From assembly GCA_029948255.1 (NCBI GenBank), contig JALIZF010001883.1, positions 992,001-1,056,000 on the forward strand: a DNA stretch of 64,000 nucleotides, given 5' to 3'. Positions 10,060 to 20,166 of the stretch are shown here, in pieces. The number at the start of each line of letters is the position of its first letter. Position 1 is the first letter of the stretch. The position numbers and the translations under genes were made by a program. Below the pieces are notes generated by a model that was not told the origin of the DNA, ran no database searches, and saw nothing but the letters and a program-made list of their open reading frames with translations. Source of the stretch: Telmatactis stephensoni (Eukaryota; Cnidaria; Anthozoa; Actiniaria; Isophelliidae).

Positions 10060-10196
10060 TGTAACGTTGCTGGGCCCATTCTTGTTCAAACCGAATGCCC
10101 GAGTGACTCGCTAATCGAGATCACCATGTTAACCAAACTAAAGTCCCTAGGGACATACATCGTGCCTAGTGCACGCTTAAATCTGATTTCGTAACA
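10060..10196 (-). repeat. 5' LTR of the Ty3/gypsy element
   Basis: This is the 137-bp partner of 3655-3791. It is followed by TCTC, the second copy of the target duplication. The promoter should lie here, but no TATA motif is obvious. Confidence 0.9.
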
Positions 10197-10467
10197 TCTC
10201 TTATGTATCTTCTGTGTCGTTCTAATTCCTTTTTCACTGCCCAACCACCAACATGCCTGAGTTTGGCTACGCCATCCACAGGCATTTCAGATACATTAAA
10301 GAGAACGTGTTCACTTCTCCGGTATGAGGCAATCTCGTCAGCAATGTGTTGGATAAAAAATGCAAAAGTGTCCAGACAAAGCGTTGAACCAATGAAAATT
10401 TGAGCTTCTGTGAGATTTTGCATGCTAAAAAGAGCATGAGAGGTGCTGGAGATGCTCGATTGAACCA
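10197..10467 (-). pseudogene. Decayed exon interrupted by the Ty3/gypsy insertion (proximal part)
   Basis: The exon starts after an acceptor-like TTTTTACCTAG at about 10468 and is open to the insertion point. Landmarks are FAFFIQHIADEIASYR, then KLRHVGGWAVKKELERHRR. A coding-like stretch also lies upstream (10475-10560, including DVVILRKHL) in another phase. It lies downstream of the helicase remnant on the same strand and could belong to the same gene. No family was recognised. Its continuation is at 3654-3279. Confidence 0.5.
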
Positions 10468-10577
10468 ATAACATCTAGGTAAAAATGATGGGTGATATCT
10501 GTAAGGTGTTTGCGCAATATGACCACATCTTCTGCATGATTTGCCAGATGGTCAACCATCAACTGGTAAATCCTGTA

Positions 10578-10928
10578 TCATAGAATGCTTGAAAAGAGCT
10601 TGAGCTTATGAACACCTTGCGTTAAAAGGAACGTAATTGGTGCATTCTTATCTACAGAAAATTGATTCATTTCCTCTGGTACGATCTGACTTCTTATCAT
10701 TTTCTGAATATTGAACTGTTCTGGTGGTTTGCTGAACTCATTTTCATTTTCTTCCATGGCAAGAAATACGTTTCCTAGATCTATGACCACAACATCATCC
10801 TCCTTTTCGAAATAAGAAGAAATGAGTCTGTCAGGGTAGCTGTCCATTGGTAATACCGCCGGTGCAACAGCATCCTGATCTCCAAACTCCTCACCAGCAT
10901 CTCTCACTCTGAAAAGGGAATTCTCCAA
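10578..10928 (-). pseudogene. C-terminal extension of the second PIF1-like helicase remnant
   Basis: A 116-codon acidic frame (DDVVVIDLGNVFLAMEENENE) directly follows the helicase fragment but is offset by one base. It may be reached by a small intron (acceptor-like CCCTTTTCAG near 10912) or by an indel. An equivalent acidic tail follows the first helicase copy at 1-75, which supports a shared gene structure. Confidence 0.45.
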
Positions 10929-10935
10929 GTTTTAG

Positions 10936-11450
10936 TTAATGCAACACATCAGATCTTCCAGCGCTTTCTTCGCATACATTTAAAACATCAGCAGGAGGCT
11001 TTAGTAGCTCTTGTGATTTGAATCTGTGTATGGCAAGGTCATTTGCACTGTGCACACGTGATATGGCAACAAAGATCAAGCCTGGTACAAATTCTTTTGT
11101 ACAGTGAACAACAGCTCGTGGAAGGGTTAGACCATGTGCTTTGTGACATGTGCATGCATAGAACAATATAATTGGAAATTGGGCGTGACTTCCAACAACT
11201 TGACCAGCTTTGTTCCTCTTAGACCAGGTCTGGCATTTTAATGAAACTTCACCAACATTATCGATGTTAACTACAAGACTGTCTTTGTCGACCCTCAAAA
11301 ACCATCCTGATGTGCCGTTCTTTACTTTTTCAGACAAATTCCATACTAGCATTACTTTTGTGTTTGGTTTGATAAAAAGTTTCATGTCTGCAGGGCAGCT
11401 AAACCCACTTACGTCTCCCTCGTCAAGCGCGTCAAGAATGAAGGAAGGAA
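10936..11450 (-). pseudogene. PIF1-like DNA helicase, C-terminal fragment (second copy)
   Basis: The ATG-initiated frame 11385-10936 extends upstream in the same frame to about 11450 (ILDALDEGDV, then CPADMKLFIKP). Motifs match the first copy: VMLVWN, TCHKAHGLTL (motif V-like) and VAISRVHS. The N-terminal ATPase half is absent. The two copies are clearly related but diverged, so they are old paralogues. Repeated PIF1 fragments in a transposon-rich region suggest Helitron ancestry, but no Helitron end or Rep domain was found. Confidence 0.75.
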
Positions 11451-11458
11451 ATAATTAA

Positions 11459-12598
11459 ATAAACTAAATGAATAAATGAACAAATGAGTAAATAAATAAG
11501 TTAGTCCACCAATTACTTTCACAAATACTGAAATACTGATAAACAGATATCTTAAAAACGACACTGAAATGTAAAGAACACATAAAGGTGTACATACGGT
11601 ATTGTTGCTGAACTGTTCAGTTTTGCTTGAAAGGAACCCAAAGGAACAAGTAAAAAAGGTATACTACTTTTTTTATGATTATTAATATAGTGTGTTTTGA
11701 AGGTAATACATTTTGTTCATTTAGTTTTGTGAAATGCAAAATATAAGAAAATAACCGAACAGAGTATGTCAAAAATCAACTTTTCATTGACGAATTTGTT
11801 AACAAAAATGAAAGTATTCAAAAAATAGAAGTTATTTGAAAAAGATCATTAACTATTTGCCTGCGTATACAAAACTTTGAGAGCTACAAGTCATACAAGC
11901 TAGTCTCTTCTTGCTAGCCTCAGGCTCCGAAGAAAGTGAGAAAAAATTGCCCTTGTACTTTTCAATTTTCTCAACCACCTAAAGATGTGTATGCGGTGTA
12001 TGTGTATGTGTTGTTTGAAAGGAACCCAATGGAACAAGTAAGATATTGGTAGCTTTTTATTATTATTCTAGCATTTTTGGAAGGTAGGCTTCATATTTTG
12101 TTCATTTAGTATCGTGAAAATAAAAAAAAACATGAAAATAACCGAAAACAAATAGGTAAATTTTGTGTGTGTGTGTGTGTGTGGAACACACGAAAGTGCT
12201 AATCACAGGAAATTTCTAAATATAATTACTACAAAACTCTTTTCACATTTTGGGAAGTATTATTTTGAAAGCAAAATAACCCTAAATAAAGAACACATGA
12301 ACAACAGAAACTTTCATATTTCAAGTGCTAATACAATTAAACTTGAGAAATAATTGATTGTTGTTCTTTTGGAAATATATCAACTGACAAAAGATTTGAC
12401 AGTTGGCATAGCCACAGGTATTTTTTGAAAAAATGACAGATCAATGACAATCACAGTACATGTAGATCTTTTAGATTTGCGAGTTTAATATTAGTTGATC
12501 ATGAGAAATGTCTGAAACAATCCTTGTTTCTTAAAGATACTCCACACCTCAGTGCAATAATGCAACTTTGCACTCCACTTGAAATCAATATTACACAC
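11459..12598. other. Gene-free interval
   Basis: AT-rich sequence. Related segments near 11600-11760 and 12010-12150 (GAAAGGAACCCAA followed by GGAACAAGTAA, later GAAAATAACCGAA) suggest an old tandem duplication of roughly 150 bp. A (TG)n run lies at about 12163-12182. No coding or RNA feature was seen. Confidence 0.4.
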
Positions 12599-12643
12599 CT
12601 GTTTTTGTCCATCCGAGTCAGACTCTTCAGACTTTTTGCCACT
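12599..12643 (-). CDS. Candidate 45-nt internal exon
   Basis: A TTTGCTTTGTATAG acceptor and CAG/GTGTGT donor bracket 15 codons (SGKKSEESDSDGQKQ), a Ser/Glu/Asp linker. It lies downstream of the exon at 12903-13051 on the same strand and probably belongs to the same transcript. Function unknown. Confidence 0.4.
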
Positions 12644-12902
12644 CTATACAAAGCAAACAAGCACTGTTAGTTATTAAAATTAATGTTGGCAACAGCAATC
12701 ATACATACTTGAGCTAAAAAAAAAGAAAATGATGGTTGTCAATTTACTTCAATGCAACTAAAAAGACTAAATCATATTGTGAAGTCTTGTGTGCAACGGG
12801 GGAGCTCTAACATTTGAAGATTGACCTGTTCAAAGACATTAACTTACTCTTTTTTGGTGGCTCCTTTGCTCACTAAAGTAATCTAAAGTAGCTGTATGAT
12901 AC

Positions 12903-13051
12903 CCTGCCGGTCGAATCCAGCCTTTGGCACTTTACAATCCTCCTCAATTTCTTTAGCAAAATTTTCCAGTTCCACCTTGGATTCTGGGCTATGGAATTTG
13001 GGGAGAGAGGAGCCCCATCTTTCTGTAGCAAGAGTGCCTACTTTCTTTCTT
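12903..13051 (-). CDS. Candidate internal exon, unrecognised protein
   Basis: A TTTTATTACACAG acceptor and CAGG/GTATCA donor bracket 149 nt. The open frame includes the segments LATERWGSSLPKF and VELENFAKEIEEDCKVP, with a helical, acidic second half and a GFDRQG end. The next exon is probably 12643-12599. I do not recognise the family. Confidence 0.4.
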
Positions 13052-13287
13052 CTGTGTAATAAAATAAATAGTATGTTAACTGATTAGACTATGTCACACA
13101 AAAATCATCAAAAATTAAGGCAATTAAAACAATCTAGATTTTTTATGAGTTGTTTTCTTCCGTGCGTTGCTATCCAAATCGTGCGGCATTCGCTACTATG
13201 TAGGCTGAAATTTTAACAATAAACGGCTGTAGCAAATAATTGTGTGAATATATTTTTTATATGCTTTAGTCTTTGAGAATGTCCTTA

Positions 13288-13367
13288 CTTTAAGATTTAA
13301 ACAATTTGGGGTCACTGTTTTCATTTTTGAAATATTTCACGTCAAAATCCGGCAATCCGCTCGCCAT
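13288..13367 (-). CDS. Candidate first exon with ATG
   Basis: TTCAAGATGGCGAGC gives a good start context at 13367. The frame reads MASGLPDFDVKYFKNENSD and then reaches a TAA at about 13292-13290, just before a CTTAAA/GTAAGG donor. The exon is therefore either non-functional, or its stop lies inside a mis-chosen donor. It could be the 5' end of the transcript containing the two exons to its left. Confidence 0.25.
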
Positions 13368-13746
13368 CTTGAAAATTGAGTGGGGACTGGGTTTTGTGGG
13401 TTCTTTTTTGTCTTTTTCTTTCGTTATTCTGCGCTTTTTCAACCAAATAATTTTTTTCAACCTTGAACTTCCATTATTTTAATTTAATTTACACGTTGAG
13501 CACGCATAAAAGTGTGCGTGAACAATGCCCGCGAACGTCCTTAAAGTCCAGCGTGTGAGGATGCTTTCCGGTATTTTCAAAAACAATATGGAAGTCCATG
13601 ATTGATAATATAATGAAGTTGGCTCTTATAAAGTTAAAAAAAATTACAAGCGTCAATGACGTTAAATATAATTTAAACTAACATCACAAAATTGGTTAAC
13701 TGGTTAGCTATTAAGCTTCATTTTTTCCTGTTGGGAAATTATTTAC

Positions 13747-13950
13747 TTCTTCACAAGTCCTTTCTTCTGGGCATGAGTCACCAGAGCTAATGGTATTTTG
13801 GCTTTTGGAATCACTGGCAATGGTCGAATCTCTGCCAGTTTCCACATGTAAGCTTAATCTTCTTCTAATTTTAACGGCATCGCCAACTTTGATGCCAGCC
13901 CTTATCAATTCATTTTGGTTAGCGAATCTTAGAGTCTCCAAATCGTTGAT
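13747..13950 (-). CDS. SAM-domain-like exon
   Basis: The exon lies between a TTCTATCTTTGTAG acceptor and a GAAGAA/GTAAAT donor (68 codons, phase 0). Its first half (INDLETLRFANQNELIRAG, then IKVGDAVKIRRRL) resembles the last two helices of a sterile alpha motif, where a leucine-rich helix is followed by GIK.G...KI. SAM domains mediate protein association. The second half is Ser/Thr/Glu-rich linker. The 18-nt microexon at 14326-14343 joins it in phase. Confidence 0.5.
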
Positions 13951-14325
13951 CTACAAAGATAGAAGTACATGGAAGTATTCTTAAAAGATAGAAGTACATG
14001 GAAGTATTCTTAGATTATACAGCAATATAAGCTTACAAGAAAAAGAAAAGAAAAAAGGAAAGAATGGCTGTTTTTGGAAACGAGTTTGTTAAAACGATGT
14101 TGTTGTAATTTAAGCTGATATGATTCATCTTCTATCTTCTAAGGACATACACTACTAACATCTCGAAAAAGTCCAGTAATTGATTAGACTAATTTTTCAT
14201 TAGAGCGTTTCAGTTCAGCTGTTTTAACTATAAATAGTTGTCATAAACTAACAAAGCGAGTTAACAAAGCACAGTTAAGTTATAAGCTAAGTGGAACGTA
14301 TGCTGCCAATTCAAGCAAAACTTAC

Positions 14326-14343
14326 AACTTGTTCCTCCAATAT
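14326..14343 (-). CDS. 18-nt microexon of the SAM-like gene
   Basis: A CCAATGTGATGCAG acceptor and GTT/GTAAGT donor bracket ATATTGGAGGAACAAGTT (ILEEQV). It is phase 0 on both sides and reads directly into INDLETL of the exon at 13950, giving a typical SAM mid-domain. Confidence 0.45.
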
Positions 14344-14641
14344 CTGCATCACATTGGAAGAAAACGTCACATTAGTAAGAATGTTCCGTATTTCCAACAT
14401 TAAAAAGGCCAAAAAAGACGATTAAAAACTGAAACAACCTCACTGTACTTGGCTTACACAAGTAACGGCTCAATGCAATTTTCCCGCTGAACCAAAGTCA
14501 CATGATAGACCATGTGCTATGATAAGTGACCATGCAACAAGATCACGTGATATGCTACATTGTACGCTCGTCATTGTTTTTGTAATTTTTGCAAAGGAAA
14601 AACTCAACTAAGCAGAAGTAAAATTCAACATGTAATGATCT

Positions 14642-14868
14642 ATGGCTAGTGGAATACAAAGGAAGATAGCAAAGAATTCGATGTGGTATCAAAGAAATCA
14701 CAAGCTGCCGATGACACAAGTCGTTCTGATAGCTCGAACGACAACTTTGAACAGGAATTGCCTGAAGATGATCACAGTGATTTTGAGAATAATGATCACG
14801 TTCCGAAAGAGTATGAAAGCAGTATACCGTGCGCAATACGGGAACACATTTTAAATTATTTTCAATAG
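14642..14868 (+). CDS. Acidic C-terminal exon, unrecognised
   Basis: After an acceptor-like ATCTATGGCTAG the frame is open to a TAG at 14868. It has acidic composition (SDSSNDNFEQELPEDDHSDF) and ends CAIREHILNYFQ. It lies about 90 bp left of the satellite-bounded transposon and on the same strand as its transposase. It could be a remnant of that gene's 5' part or an unrelated fragment. No family was recognised. Confidence 0.3.
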
Positions 14869-14969
14869 TACGCCCGACTTACGTACCAAGTGACTCTTTA
14901 AAAAAATAACTTGAAAACGCCTTCGATTAGATAACATGAAACTTTAAATGACGTAAATAAAGACTTACA

Positions 14970-15728
14970 CACCAACGCACTGCCGTACAGGGCGTACTTG
15001 GCGTACCAAGGCGAGACCAGAACACACACACACACCAACGCACTGCCGTACGGGGCGTACTTGGCGTACCAAGGCGAGACCAGAACACACACACACACCA
15101 ACGCACTGCCGTACGGGACGTACTTGGCGTACCAAGGCGAGACCAGAACACACACACACACCAACGCACTGCCGTACGGGGCGTACTTGGCGTACTAAGG
15201 CGAGACGAGAACACACACACACCAACGCACTGCCGTACGGGGCGTACTTGGCGTACTAAGGCGAGACCAGAACACAGACACACCAACGCACTGCCGTACG
15301 GGGCGTACTTGGCGTACTAAGGCGAGACGAGAACACACACACACCAACGCACTGCCGTACGGGGCGTACTTGGCGTACTAAGGCGAGACCAGAACACAGA
15401 CACACCAACGCACTGCCGTACGGGGCGTACTTGGCGTACTAAGGCGAGACCAGAACACAGACACACCAACGCACTGCCGTACGGGGCGTACTTGGCGTAC
15501 TAAGGCGAGACCAGAACACACAGACACACCAACGCACTGCCGTACGGGGCGTACTTGGCGTACTAAGGGGAGACGAGAACACAGACACACCAACGCACTG
15601 CCGTACGGGGCGTACTTGGCGTACCAAGGCGAGACGAGAACACAGACACACCAACGCACTGCCGTACGGGGCGTACTTGGCGTACCAAGGCGAGACCAGA
15701 ACACACACACACACCAACGCACTGCCGT
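14970..15728. repeat. Left satellite array, unit about 60 bp, 12 full copies and one partial
   Basis: The unit core is CACTGCCGTACGGGGCGTAC, followed by TTGGCGTACYAAGGCGAGAC and an (AC)n run. Variation among units (CCAGAAC or CGAGAAC; number of AC dinucleotides) marks sub-families. Each unit contains several GTAC palindromes. Frames read through it on both strands are artefacts. Confidence 0.92.
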
Positions 15729-15779
15729 TTTAGCGATTTGGTGTATATGGTACGTAAAAAATATCCTGTACATGCTATA

Positions 15780-18091
15780 GGTGCAGTTCAGACTCAAGCA
15801 GAGGCTGAGGAGAAAATCAGGCAAGTTCTTAGCTCAGTCAGCAGAGAAACTCGTGATTCAGACCCAGACTCTACCACATTTCAGGGTAAGAAATCTCCTT
15901 CGGTTTTTCTATTTTTTAAAGAAAATCTTATTCACAGTTCAAGTACTGGATGTTTAATGATACTTTTGGATATTTTTTCTTTAGGTACTGGTCGGTTTAT
16001 CCAGGAGAATGGAAAAGTACTCATCCAGGAAAGTGACTCACCCCCCACAGAATGTAACAAGGACACTGGTGGTAGGAAAACCCTACAGAGTTGGTCAAGA
16101 GGGGTGTTTCTTGTTGTGAGCGGCGGAGGACATATCGAATATTGGCAGCCACTGTATAGGTAATCAGCAGGCTGATAGATCCGTTATCATTATATGACTA
16201 GATAATTTCCTGAATTCTGATTGGATAACGCATAGTCTGTAATTTGCCATATCGTGACCACTGTCCCGGATAAAAAAAAAAGTTTGCGTTTGGCAATTGT
16301 TTTAGCGGGACTTCTTAAAGCCATATAACAAATAAGTTATTAACCTCGTTTGCTCGGTCTGTATGGGAAAATATCAGACCTCGGTCTTTTTGTACAGACC
16401 TTGTTGCGCTCGTTCCGTACTGTCAAGACCTCGGCCTTATATTTTCCCATACAGACCTCGCGCTCGGTTAATAACCCTTTATTATATGACCGTGTATCTT
16501 GGAGCCTGGACACATCTCGGACCGGTCTAGATTCTCCGGTAGAGCGGAGAGGTACAGGCATTTCAATATCCTTCCTCCTCATTTTAATGCCATTTTTCTC
16601 CCTCCTCCCTATAATTTTTTCGGCCATTTCTCCTTCACTACATCTCATAATTGTTTTCCTCCCTCTTCCCAAATCCGTTTAAAAGGTTGAAGTTCACTCC
16701 AGTACTCATTGTCATATTTTTCGTTTACCGGTCTGTTCAATCTTCCCTATTATGAATAATTTTTGATCTTTCGCTTCTGTTTACATTGTCTCCTCCACAG
16801 GTGTAGTAATTATTTGACACAATAATGGTTTTTGAATAATTTTTGACTTGTAAGTTAAGTTCGTGCGAACGCTGCACACTTCCCACTTCGTTGTCAAAAC
16901 AAGTCGGCCAAGTAAAAATACCGAGAAGCCATTCGAATGTTACGCGCGCTTGAAAATGTAAAAGAACAAAAGACTGCATGGATGTTTTCTTTATTTTAGA
17001 AAAAGGTCATATAATAAAACTCTTATTAACCGAGCTTAGTCGGTCGGTGGGGGAGAATCTTGACCTTGGTCGGGTACAGACCTCAGTGTTCCGTACCGAG
17101 ACCTCCCGCTAGGTTATAATAAGATCTAATTAATTAAAAAGTGTGATATTCACGAATCATTTTATTGTAATGCTATTAGTTGTAAACAGGGGAGTAGCAA
17201 GTGGAGTGCTAGGGGGACATCCCCCCCCCCCCCCCCTAAAGCTGTTAGTATAATTACATGTAATGCTCAAAGCTTAAAAAAGAATATTACAAGTTGACAC
17301 TAACAAATTAGGCAAAAAGAAATAAAGAAAAAAAGGGAGGAAGGAAAACAGACTATAAAAGAAAAATACAAGCAAACAATTACAGTAAGACTATAAATAA
17401 ATCGTACTGTTTGCTCCTTGAACGCAATACTGCAAGTTCACGAGGGAAAGTTTTCACTATTCTTTGCATGATAAGAAAGAAAAGGAAGTCAGATTTGAGA
17501 GTGAGGATGAGATTATATAACATTCGTGGCATATATGATATCTTTGTAATTAATAGGTGTCCTGTTTATATAATTTGCTGCAGGTCGGAGTCACCAACAC
17601 AGGCTTTCCTAGTACTTCTCTTGTGGCTGTACAGAAAATTCAAGCCACTGTTAGATGAAGGACTGACTGCTGAGCAGATAACAGAGAAAATGTCAAATAC
17701 CGTAGTGGCATATGACAACATGTGTCATGTTGATGGATTGAAATTGGCAAGGTGTGATCTGCCATTTCAAGATCCACTGCACAAAATGTGGCAGACAGTG
17801 ATTAAGGTCATTGATCGTTTGCACATTAGAAACCACAAAGATGCCAAATGTAAAACACTCTATAATCCTGAGGGAAAAATACCTGCAGAGTACAACACAA
17901 TGGCAGCCGAACAGACAAATGTGTGGGCAAGCAGGTTAAAGAGAATAATTTGTGCTATGCCCCGTATTCACCAGTTTTTTTACCTGCATCGTTCTATCAA
18001 GAGGCGAAATCTTTATACACAACGCTGCCATATAAACAAAAAAACTCCTCTTCTTCCAAAGCAAAATAAAGAGTGGGTTACAGACTTGTAA
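15780..18091 (+). CDS. KDZ-like (Kyakuja/Dileera/Zisupton-type) transposase, spliced, 5' incomplete
   Basis: Three exons join in phase: about 15780-15885 (acceptor CATGCTATAG, donor CAGG/GTAAGA), 15985-16159 (acceptor TTTTTTCTTTAG, donor TATAG/GTAATC) and 17584-18091 (acceptor TTTGCTGCAG). The splice between exons 2 and 3 gives GGHIEYWQPLYR-SESPTQ. Exon 3 carries YDNMCHVDG (candidate catalytic Asp), IDRLHIRNHKDAKC (His/Cys cluster) and NTMAAEQTNVW (candidate catalytic Glu), and ends with WVTDL and a stop. The pattern of Asp, His/Cys cluster and Glu-x-x-x-Trp resembles KDZ transposases; this assignment rests on motif recall only. The N-terminal part, including any Cys-cluster domain and first Asp, is missing or hidden left of the array. 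Confidence 0.6.
16322..16493. mobile_element. Foldback MITE in transposase intron 2
   Basis: The two arms of about 60-70 bp are inverted copies of each other (CATATAAC...GTTATTAACC, then TCTGTATGGGAAAATAT and GACCTCGG; the right arm reverses these). A loop of about 40 bp separates them. It lies in the 1.4-kb intron 16160-17583. Confidence 0.65.
17006..17130. mobile_element. Degraded relative of the foldback MITE
   Basis: GGTCATATAATAAAACTCTT, then TTATTAACCGAGC and GACCTTGGTC...CAGACCTC, resemble one arm and loop of the element at 16322-16493, with a decayed far arm. A run of 17 C residues follows at about 17221. Confidence 0.45.
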
Positions 18092-19633
18092 TGACGTTAT
18101 GTAAGTTCATGTAAACACTTTCAAACTGTACTATTGTACTAACTGGGAGAGAAATTGAGTTGTTTTCTCTCGATCGTAACTTGTTGGGAAAACTAGCGTA
18201 GACACAGTTGTTGTGATCTGCTGTTTATTAGGTAGAGCACTCGATAACTTTAGGACATACAGAACCAGCAGAACTAGAATGAGCTTTCCCTAAGACAGCA
18301 CGGCGTTAAGAAGGTTTTCCTTACTCGGACCGTTTTCCGTACTGCAGGTCAGCTCAATCCAGACTACTGAGTTGCTGTAGACCTAATTGTATAAGTGTTT
18401 CTGCTTATCTGTGTTTCTGTGTTACAAGGTAGATGTATTTAGACTAACTAATTAGCATTTCATAGTTGTGACGTTGCTAACTCGTCAAGCTGGTTCTAAC
18501 TAGATGATGTAAGAATTACAAATGATTGTTGATCTAAGGAAAAACCTATATATAGCATCTACTTGCGGATGAATTAATATGGATATAATTCGTCGACGCA
18601 ATCCGAATGACAAGATTAGTAGCTACGTTTTAGCTATAAAATACTAATAAGATACAATATATATATATATATAACTAAGGGGGCTTTCATTTATTAGCAC
18701 ATGGGGGGGTCTGGCAAAATTTCGTGTAGCAGTCTGCATACATTATCCACCCCCCCCCCCAGCATTTTAGTAATGATATCACAACCCACCCTATGAGGAT
18801 TCACAAAATTCCTCTAACCCCCCCCCCCCCCCCCCCCCATTTGGTTGGCCATCTGATCGTCATTTTTATCATTAAACTTGGCTATTAGAACTGGCAAACA
18901 CTCCCTTAGTTTAAAGACCCTTATTGACCCTCGCAAAAAGCCGACCGTCTTTGCTTTGAAAACGAGCCAATGTTCGATCAATATACTCAAACTGATTTGA
19001 TTGGATGTTTGGTGTCAACGCAGACGTGCTGGATGGGGGTTCAAATTGAAATGTCCCTACAGAAATATTTTCAAAATCTGTTCCTAACAACTAGTAAGAA
19101 ATTTAATTACATCGGTATTGGCAATGTAATTTGCAGCGAGAGGATTCCAAATTTTGGATCGTGTTTTGTAAAACGAACTGAACCATTTTTAGTGAACATG
19201 AACTTTTCATTTGATGGAAACTGAAAGACTGACTTGTCCGTGCATTTGTTTTGTGGTAAAACATCAATATGTACACGGCGCTTTTAAATTAAGGAACTCA
19301 TCATCATATCATGTACAAGTGAAACACATGAGACGTCACAGTATAGCACTGTGACTACCACTCAAACGAGGTGTTATCAAAAGTGCTCTCAACATAACTC
19401 CTTTCAAGCAAAATATAAACATGGACTTCATATTATACCATTTATTTCCTTTCATTATTTGGCTTTTTGTTGTAGTTGTAGTTGTTGTTGTTTTGCTCGA
19501 ATATATTATTTGCCGACTCTAAGTTGAAATAGTTTATGTGTGTATGTATATATGTATGTAACTAATGAGAGAATCTATTAAAAGAGCAGAACTGAACGAT
19601 TCTTAACGATTGAAAATAATTATAAAAATAGAC
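18092..19633. other. Non-coding interior of the satellite-bounded element
   Basis: This interval holds a (TA)n run near 18655-18672, C-runs at about 18742-18761 and 18821-18838, and (GTTGTA)-like bases near 19474. An 84-codon frame at 18970-19224 has no recognisable motif. No further transposase exon was seen. Confidence 0.4.
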
Positions 19634-20166
19634 AGTTACGCCAAGTACGCCCTGTACGGCAGTACGTTGGTGTGTGTGTGTTCTGGTCTCGCCTTAGTAC
19701 GCCAAGTACGCCCTGTACGGCAGTGCATTGGTGTGTCTGTGTTCTGGTCTCGCCTTAGTACGCCAAGTACGCCCTGTACGGCAGTGCGTTGGTGTGTGTG
19801 TGTTCTGGTCTCGCCTTAGTACGCCAAGTACGCCCTGTACGGCAGTACGTTGGTGTGTCTGTGTTCTCGTCTCGCCTTAGTACGCCAAGTACGCCCTGTA
19901 CGGCAGTACGTTGGTGTGTGTGTGTGTTCTGGTCTCGCCTTAGTACGCCAAGTACGCCCTGTACGGCAGTACGTTGGTGTGTCTGTGTTCTGGTCTCGCC
20001 TTAGTACGCCAAGTACGCCCTGTACGGCAGTACGTTGGTGTGTGTGTGTTCTGGTCTCGCCTTAGTACGCCAAGTACGCCCTGTACGGCAGTGCGTTTGT
20101 GTGTCTGTGTTGTGGTCTCGCCTTAGTACGCCAAGTACGCCCTGTAGGGCAGTACGTTGGTGTATA
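19634..20166. repeat. Right satellite array, about 9 copies, inverted relative to the left array
   Basis: The same unit as at 14970-15728, reversed: TACGCCAAGTACGCCCTGTA, then CGGCAGTRCGTTGG and a (TG)n run. The right array carries its own diagnostic variants: CCTGTACGG instead of CCCGTACGG and GTACGTTGG instead of GTGCGTTGG in most units. Each array has therefore been homogenised separately. Confidence 0.92.

Larger units (their letters stand above)
3655..10196 (-). mobile_element. Complete Ty3/gypsy LTR retrotransposon
   Basis: Two 137-bp direct repeats (3655-3791 and 10060-10196), each TGTAAC...GTAACA on the given strand, enclose gag and pol on the minus strand. The flanks carry TCTC on both sides (3651-3654 and 10197-10200), a 4-bp duplication. 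A primer-binding site complementary to the initiator-Met tRNA acceptor end and a purine-rich tract sit at the expected places. Both long frames are open and the LTRs are nearly identical, so this is a young and possibly active copy. No envelope-like frame is present between pol and the 3' LTR. Confidence 0.93.

Noticed and set aside
3655..10196. Endogenous retrovirus with envelope
   Set aside because: No frame with signal peptide or transmembrane segment exists between integrase and the 3' LTR; only the polypyrimidine repeat lies there.
14970..15728. Could the 60-bp array be a CRISPR?
   Set aside because: The units are contiguous with no unique spacers, the context is eukaryotic and no cas genes are present.
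14898..15824. Frames of 66-148 codons with VCVFWSRL/TPSTPRTAVRW-type repeats on both strands
   Set aside because: They come from the 60-bp satellite; the same applies to frames at 19610-20065.
17411..17583. N-terminal 58 codons of the open frame before the KDZ-like exon 3
   Set aside because: They precede a strong TTTGCTGCAG acceptor, and the in-phase join to exon 2 gives a better protein, so they are read as intron.
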